Shown here one piece after another: positions 59,201-64,000 of a stretch of 64,000 bases of DNA (position 1 is its first letter; each line of letters opens with the position of its first letter). The stretch comes from Helopsaltes ochotensis (Eukaryota > Chordata > Aves > Passeriformes > Locustellidae). The translations under genes were made by a program, and so were the position numbers. The notes beneath the pieces were generated by a model that worked only from the letters and a program-made list of their open reading frames with translations, had not been told where the DNA came from and ran no database searches. The stretch spans positions 456,642 through 520,641 of the forward strand of contig VXBM01000276.1 in NCBI GenBank assembly GCA_013400155.1, in the 5' to 3' direction.

Positions 59201-61415
59201 ACTGAGGGTCAAGTGCTGGATTATTTGGGAGGTGTGAATCACAGGGGCCTGGCAGAGTCTCAAAGGACACGTTCCTTCTCCACTGTGCCCTTGGTGCTGT
59301 GCCATGGAAGAGCCAATCCCAAATCCAACTCTTGCCAGTTTAAAGGCTCTTTGCCTTTGTTCTTCTCCAGGGGAGTTTCACAGCATTACTAAGAATTACT
59401 TGATTTTCTTTTGTTTCCTGGTTCTCTCCTGTTGGGATGTGTGAGATTCAGTCAGGTTTGCCCTCCCTTCCCAAGTTCAATTTACAGAACTGGTGCTGAA
59501 ATGTTCTTCCTCAGCCTTTAGCAAAGACCTCATTAACTGCTTTGTGCTGGATGTTTTAGAGCTTGGCTCAACTCCTTAGCCACTGGAATCCAAAGCCTGG
59601 AGTGCAGCAGAGTACTAATCCATTCCAAAACCCAATGGAAAACTGTCAGCAGTTGTGCTTGGCTTCTTTTTTACTATTTATTCTGATACACTGAATTATC
59701 AGGATTTGTGTGCCACGAGGTGACCTTTCCAGCCATGTCCTGAGCAAAGAGTTGAATAATGGGACAGTTCTGTAAAATGGTACAACAGAACTCAATTTCC
59801 AGTTATCTTAAAATGTTGGTTTGGGGGTTCTTTTGGAGCTTGCAGCTTAGGTGGAAGCTGAGGGCTGTGAGTGAGTGAACAGCTCAAGTGTCTCTGTGCC
59901 AGTATTGTCTCTGTGCAATCTGTTCCAGAGCGGAGCTGGCACAGACTTGTGTCACACAATTGCTGCCTTGCTCTTCCTGGGCTAAGGAACCTCGGAGTGT
60001 TGGGGAGAACAGGAGAAAACCAGAGGAAAATACTCTGGTCTGAGGAACCTTTGCAGTCAAACCTGGATCTCAGAGCCAGGAATGCTGGTTCTGCCTGTTG
60101 GAGACGTTGGGTGAAGTTGTCCTCTTTCACTCTGGAGAAGTTTCTTGTGTGGTATCTCAGCTGGATCCAGGCAGACTTCTCAGGGAGTCCCTGATGCAGA
60201 CTCTGGTGGGAGGATGTTGTCTCAGCAAAGGAAAGGTGCAGGTTGGAAATAGCACAGGGCCGTTCCCTCCTGTGCCAGGAGCTCTGCTCCCAACAGCCCG
60301 GGATCAGCCTGTGCTCAGCAGATCTCACAGCAGCTGAGGAACACAAATGATGGCAGGAATTGTCCCATTAAAATAAAACTTGCATTAAAATGCACGGGGA
60401 GGCAATGGAAAAAATACTCTGGAAATCTCCTGTGTGAATTTCTCAGGAGAGCTGCCCCTCGGTGCAGAATGTGTAAAACTGGGTTCAGATCTCATCTGTG
60501 TCTTCCATTAAAACCAGGGATTTTTCTGAACAGTGTGGTTTGAAGGAGTGGTACAGCTTTCCTTGTAGCAGAACTTGGTTTTCTCTTCTAGAAAAATCCT
60601 GGCAGATGGAGTACTTATTATCACATGGGCTCTTTTTTGCATTTATGTGTGGAGCTTATTATTTTAGTAAAGTTATCCCCATTCAGCTCTGAGGCTTGTC
60701 TGTCTCTACAGAGGAAGCTTTGCCAACTGAAACCCACTCCCCAACTGGGAAATCTAAATTCTGAACAGCTTTAAGGCCCCCACACCCACCTTGCTCAGTC
60801 ACAACTAAGCAAACAAGTACAGGAGCACAGCATGTACCCACTAATACTGCCTGTACCATAAATCAGCATCCAGTTGTCTCAGGGACCTCAACGCCACATT
60901 TTTTGGGTTGAACACATGTTGCTGGATAGACAGATCATTACTCTTGGCTGAAACGAGGTCTTGTCACCCAGGCATTGATGTTTGAATGCCTTTTAGTTTG
61001 TTTCCTGTGCAGAAGCCAAGATGCAAAGTACCTTGTGAGCTCTGTTTTACCCTGTTTGTCACAGACCTTTCCCTAAAAAGGGGATGAAGAGTCCTAAAGC
61101 AGATGGTTTCTGCTTCCCTCGAAATTAAGCTCATGATTCTTTTCCATTAAGGGGGGAAAAGAGGGGATTAGAATTACGGCTGATGCCAGAAACAGGTTTT
61201 GGAACATAAGGTGTGATTTCCAAAATCCCAAAATGCCTCAGTGCAGTCCTACTGAGGAGTCCCTTGCTTAATTCCAGCTGAAAGAGCAGTCCAGCCTCAT
61301 TACCATTAGCACAAAAATGCTCTCCAGAAAGATCCCAGGAATTTACTGCATGCAAAAATACCACCATCACCATGCCCAGGGGAGAAAAGGGGACAGGACA
61401 GGAATTGCAGCTCTA
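56208..61415 (+). other. ADPGK 3' UTR and space between the convergent genes
   Basis: The 3' UTR begins directly after the stop. The first AATAAA is at 56632-56637, 425 bases downstream, with only weak GT-rich sequence after it. Further + strand AATAAA hexamers occur near 57916, 58638 and 60372. No coding exon is recognised on either strand and no CR1 copy is present in this 5 kb. Which poly(A) site is used cannot be decided from sequence. Confidence 0.5.
56632..56637 (+). terminator. ADPGK: Candidate ADPGK poly(A) signal
   Basis: This is the first canonical AATAAA after the stop codon. It would give a 3' UTR of about 0.45 kb. The downstream GT/T-rich element is poor. Confidence 0.4.
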
Positions 61416-61421
61416 TTTATT
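61416..61421 (-). terminator. BBS4: Candidate BBS4 poly(A) signal
   Basis: TTTATT on + is AATAAA on -, and it is the first canonical signal downstream of the BBS4 stop. A TCCTGTCCTGTCCCCTTTTC stretch follows on the - strand as a possible downstream element. It implies a 3' UTR of about 1.3 kb. Confidence 0.45.
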
Positions 61422-62697
61422 ATCCAATTGGAATTACATATTTTAAAATGCTCCCTTAGACATGAAGCTTCCAGGAAGTTAAGAAGGTGCTACTGCTTCA
61501 TTTCATAGAAGAATTGGTTCACTGTTGCATAACCTTTCCACAAAATATATTTTTAAAATAAATCCCTTCACAGCACTTCCAAGTGCAGTATGTGCTCCCT
61601 GTGTGACATTTATCCTAACAAAGCATCCTAGGACAAAAATCTGCCTTGAATTAAAGTTTTGGGGCTGAAGTGAATTCTGAGCTCCTGCCCACCCCTGCTC
61701 TGCAATCCTCACCTCTTCTTCCCAGGCACTCTGTTAGGCTGCAGGAACTTTCAGTGTAAGAAGTAAAATGTGAATAAAAATCTCTGCACTGTACCTGCCT
61801 GACACTCTTGTCTGGTTTGTTTCAATTTGCCAGCGCTCTACAAAAAATAATTCTGTTTAACTCCTGGCAGGAGGGAATCCTCACAGGAGTGCTGCCCTTG
61901 GGCTGAACTGACACAAAACCCAGCAGAAAGGACAGCTGAGGGGGGGAAAAAAAGCCACATTTAAGATAAGCAGTCAGTTTGGGTTATCAGAACCCAGGGA
62001 AAAGCGAGGGGTCCTACTCTGTCAGTGCTCTCCAGGGAGCAGAGAGCACTTCAGCTCCTGGCTGGCCTCTAAAGATCCATTAATGTCTTTGTGGATAAGA
62101 ACAACAAAGCACAAAGCACAGCTGAAGGCTGGGATGTACCCAGAGCCCTGCTCGTGCTGCCTGTACACTGCTGCCTCCGAGATGTTTCCATTACTAACCT
62201 GGTAATGACAGAGGGACACAGTCCAACAGTGCAGAACTAAAAGCAGGAAATACATTGTCAAACAGCTGGGGAGCCTCACCAGCAAACACAGAGCCCTGAA
62301 GCCTCAGTTTAGTGGCTCTTGATGCAAAATCAGCTGCTCACCAGTTCAGCCACTGAAGGGTTTGATCCTCCTCATGGTCCAGGATCCTAAATCACTACTG
62401 CTGGCTTTGCTAAAAATCCTTCTGGAGGACTCACCCCCAACCTGTGGAGAGCTGGACCCTCCAGTGTTCTCGTGAGTTACGACTGCACTAAGAGTAGCTA
62501 CACAGAAACCTCTGGTCACTACAGTGACTCCTTGGAACAAGGCAGAGCCCACAAGCTAAAATCAGTGACAGAAAAAAACTGCATCCAGACTGACACTGGG
62601 GAGAATCCACCGTGGGGCAGGGTGGGGGAGGGCCCTTTCCCAAATCCCAGGCAGCCCTGGAGAGGCTCCTGCCCCACCTGTGCTGCCCAGAGCCACC
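61422..62697 (-). other. BBS4: Probable BBS4 3' UTR
   Basis: This is the non-coding stretch from the BBS4 stop to the first - strand AATAAA. Frames on both strands are short. The identification depends on the neighbouring exon and on which poly(A) site is used. Confidence 0.5.
61773..61778 (+). terminator. Strong plus-strand poly(A) signal motif
   Basis: AATAAA is followed within 15-35 bases by CTGCACTGTACC and TTGTCTGGTTTGTTTC, a good cleavage site plus GT-rich element. It could end a long ADPGK 3' UTR (5.5 kb) or a separate transcript, or be unused. Confidence 0.35.
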
Positions 62698-62855
62698 CTA
62701 GTCAGCTGCCTCCTGGCTCTGGTGCTTCTCCTTCCTCTGCTCCTTGTCCCCTGTGGGAGCCGAGTTCTCCTCAGGGCTCGTTTCCGAGTCCTGCTCCTGT
62801 TCTGGTTCCAGAGGCAGGGAAGGAGGCTTTTTTGGCAGAGCTGGTGTTGCAGCAC
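62698..62855 (-). CDS. BBS4: BBS4 terminal coding exon (partial gene)
   Basis: BBS4 is a tetratricopeptide-repeat subunit of the BBSome, which carries membrane proteins to cilia and works at the basal body and centriolar satellites. On the - strand, an acceptor TTTCCCCAG is followed by two bases of a split codon and 51 codons ending in TAG (62698-62700). The peptide holds KKPPSLPLEPE, matching the end of human BBS4 (TKPPSLPLEPE), then an acidic/Glu-rich tail longer than the human one, ending HQSQEAAD. The TPR domain is not in this exon. The convergent orientation to ADPGK is the same as in human, which supports the call. Upstream exons lie beyond the window. Confidence 0.88.
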
Positions 62856-64000
62856 CTGGGGAAAGAACACAGGTAAAGTTACTCTGTGGCTATGGATGTG
62901 TTGTCTGTTCTTTATGTCCTTCCCAGCAGCAGAGGTGCAAAACAAGCACAGCTTTTAATTACCCTCAGACTCCTTCTGCCTAACATTAGGTTATTGACAG
63001 TGAGTTATCCAGACCTTACAGTGCCTGAAGTCCTCGTCAAAGAAAGCTCAGGTACAGTCTCTCAGCTGTCAGAATTCAGTACAAATGTAGGAATTTACTC
63101 ATGCTCTGGAAGGGAAAACATTTTCTAGAATCACACATCTCAGAATGGTTTGGGTTGAAAAGGACCTTAAAGCCCATCTCATTCCACCCCCTGCCACGGG
63201 CAGGGACATCTTCCACTGTCCCAGGCTGCTCCAAGCCTCATCCAGCCTGGCCTTGGGCACTGCCAGGGATCCAGGGGCAGCCACAGCTGCTCTGGGCACC
63301 CTGTGCCAGGGCCTGCCCACCCTCACAGGGAAGTGCCACTCGAGTTGCACTGAAGCTGGTTTATGCTCAAGCTGGAGCCCCAACCAAGTGCTGTTTACAC
63401 TTCACAGCTTTAGCAGATGTGGGGAGAGTTTCCAGGCAGCTGAAGTAGCTACTTACAGAATTAAATCACAACAGGACACAAGTTGTTTCTACATTTACAT
63501 TTAAGGTGCCAACTGAGGTTACGAACCAGCTCCCTTCTCTGATCTGGATAATAAAGTCCTTCAGGTACGCCCTAAACCCTTGGTGTGTTTTATTTTTCAT
63601 ATTTTCTGGCTAAGTCTTCCCTGCATGGAAAGTTTATTCCATGTGTGCGAAATGGAACAGGTCCTTAGGGATGGCAAAGAAAGAGGCCTGGATTACACAA
63701 CCACTCTCCTGGTTCAGTCCACAGGCAACAAGACTGAGAGTGACAGAAAATCACCACAATGAGAAACATCTCCAGTGCATTCCTCCTTGGAAGCTGAGGG
63801 GTGAGAGGAGGTCAGGCTTGGAATGGCTCAGGAGATGCTCCTACCCAGCCCCAGCACACAGAGTGATGGGCTGAGCCTCCAAAGGCTCACACCACTTCCT
63901 GAGAAGCCTCAGCCCCACTAAATCCAGCAACACCTGCAAGGATGGGCAGCTTCAGAGCAATCCAGCTGCAGTTATTGTTGTCAGAGAAATGATGAAAGTA
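62856..64000 (-). other. BBS4: BBS4 last intron, partial
   Basis: I found no sequence on the - strand resembling the preceding BBS4 exon (the Ser/Ala-rich linker after the TPR repeats), so the intron is at least 1.1 kb and runs off the right edge. Apart from one CR1 copy nothing is recognised. Confidence 0.6.
63129..63332 (-). mobile_element. CR1 LINE 3' end in BBS4 intron, minus strand
   Basis: It begins AATCACACATCTCAGAATGG and continues with GTTTGGGTTGAAAAGGACCT, CCCTGCCACGGGCAGGGACA, CTCCAAGCCTCATCCAGCCT and ATCCAGGGGCAGCCACAGCT. It is 5'-truncated to about 200 bp and inserted in the same orientation as BBS4. Confidence 0.95.

Noticed and set aside
1..64000. CRISPR arrays, operons, integrases, phage or insertion sequences
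   Set aside because: None are visible; introns, CR1 elements and vertebrate genes show this is animal nuclear DNA.

Overview
The window is vertebrate nuclear DNA, most likely from a bird and perhaps a passerine. Three things point to this: several 5'-truncated CR1 LINEs with their typical 3' ends, interrupted genes with GT/AG introns, and the gene pair ADPGK-BBS4, which sits together on human 15q24 and, as far as I recall, on chicken chromosome 10. There are no operons, ribosome binding sites, CRISPR arrays or prokaryotic mobile elements.

Only the right quarter carries genes I can support. ADPGK (ADP-dependent glucokinase) runs on the + strand from a CpG-island promoter near 48.6-49.5 kb to a stop codon at 56,207. 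All seven coding exons can be placed, but most of exon 1 lies in a 305-base run of N (49,011-49,315). Only its last 25 bases are visible, and they splice in frame to exon 2. The open frame is otherwise intact and keeps the GxGD catalytic motif. The last coding exon of BBS4 lies tail-to-tail with it on the - strand (62,698-62,855), and the rest of BBS4 is beyond the right edge.

The left 48 kb has no recognisable coding exon on either strand. It is probably the spacer between ADPGK and the next gene, NEO1 by human synteny. It holds four CR1 copies, a probable solo LTR, short tandem repeats, AT-rich islands rich in homeodomain/POU-type motifs (candidate conserved regulatory elements), and two orphan CpG islands at 34.8-36.0 kb with a CTCF-like motif and a G-quadruplex motif.

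The least explained structures are: a ~120-bp inverted repeat at the left edge (arms 1-120 and 1028-1149, about 84% identical by eye, with a 40-bp core differing at one base); a 73-bp direct duplication in the ADPGK promoter; opposed CR1 copies on either side of ADPGK exon 2; and a tandem NAGNAG acceptor at exon 7. I see no clear sign of an entirely new system. These are the leads worth checking.
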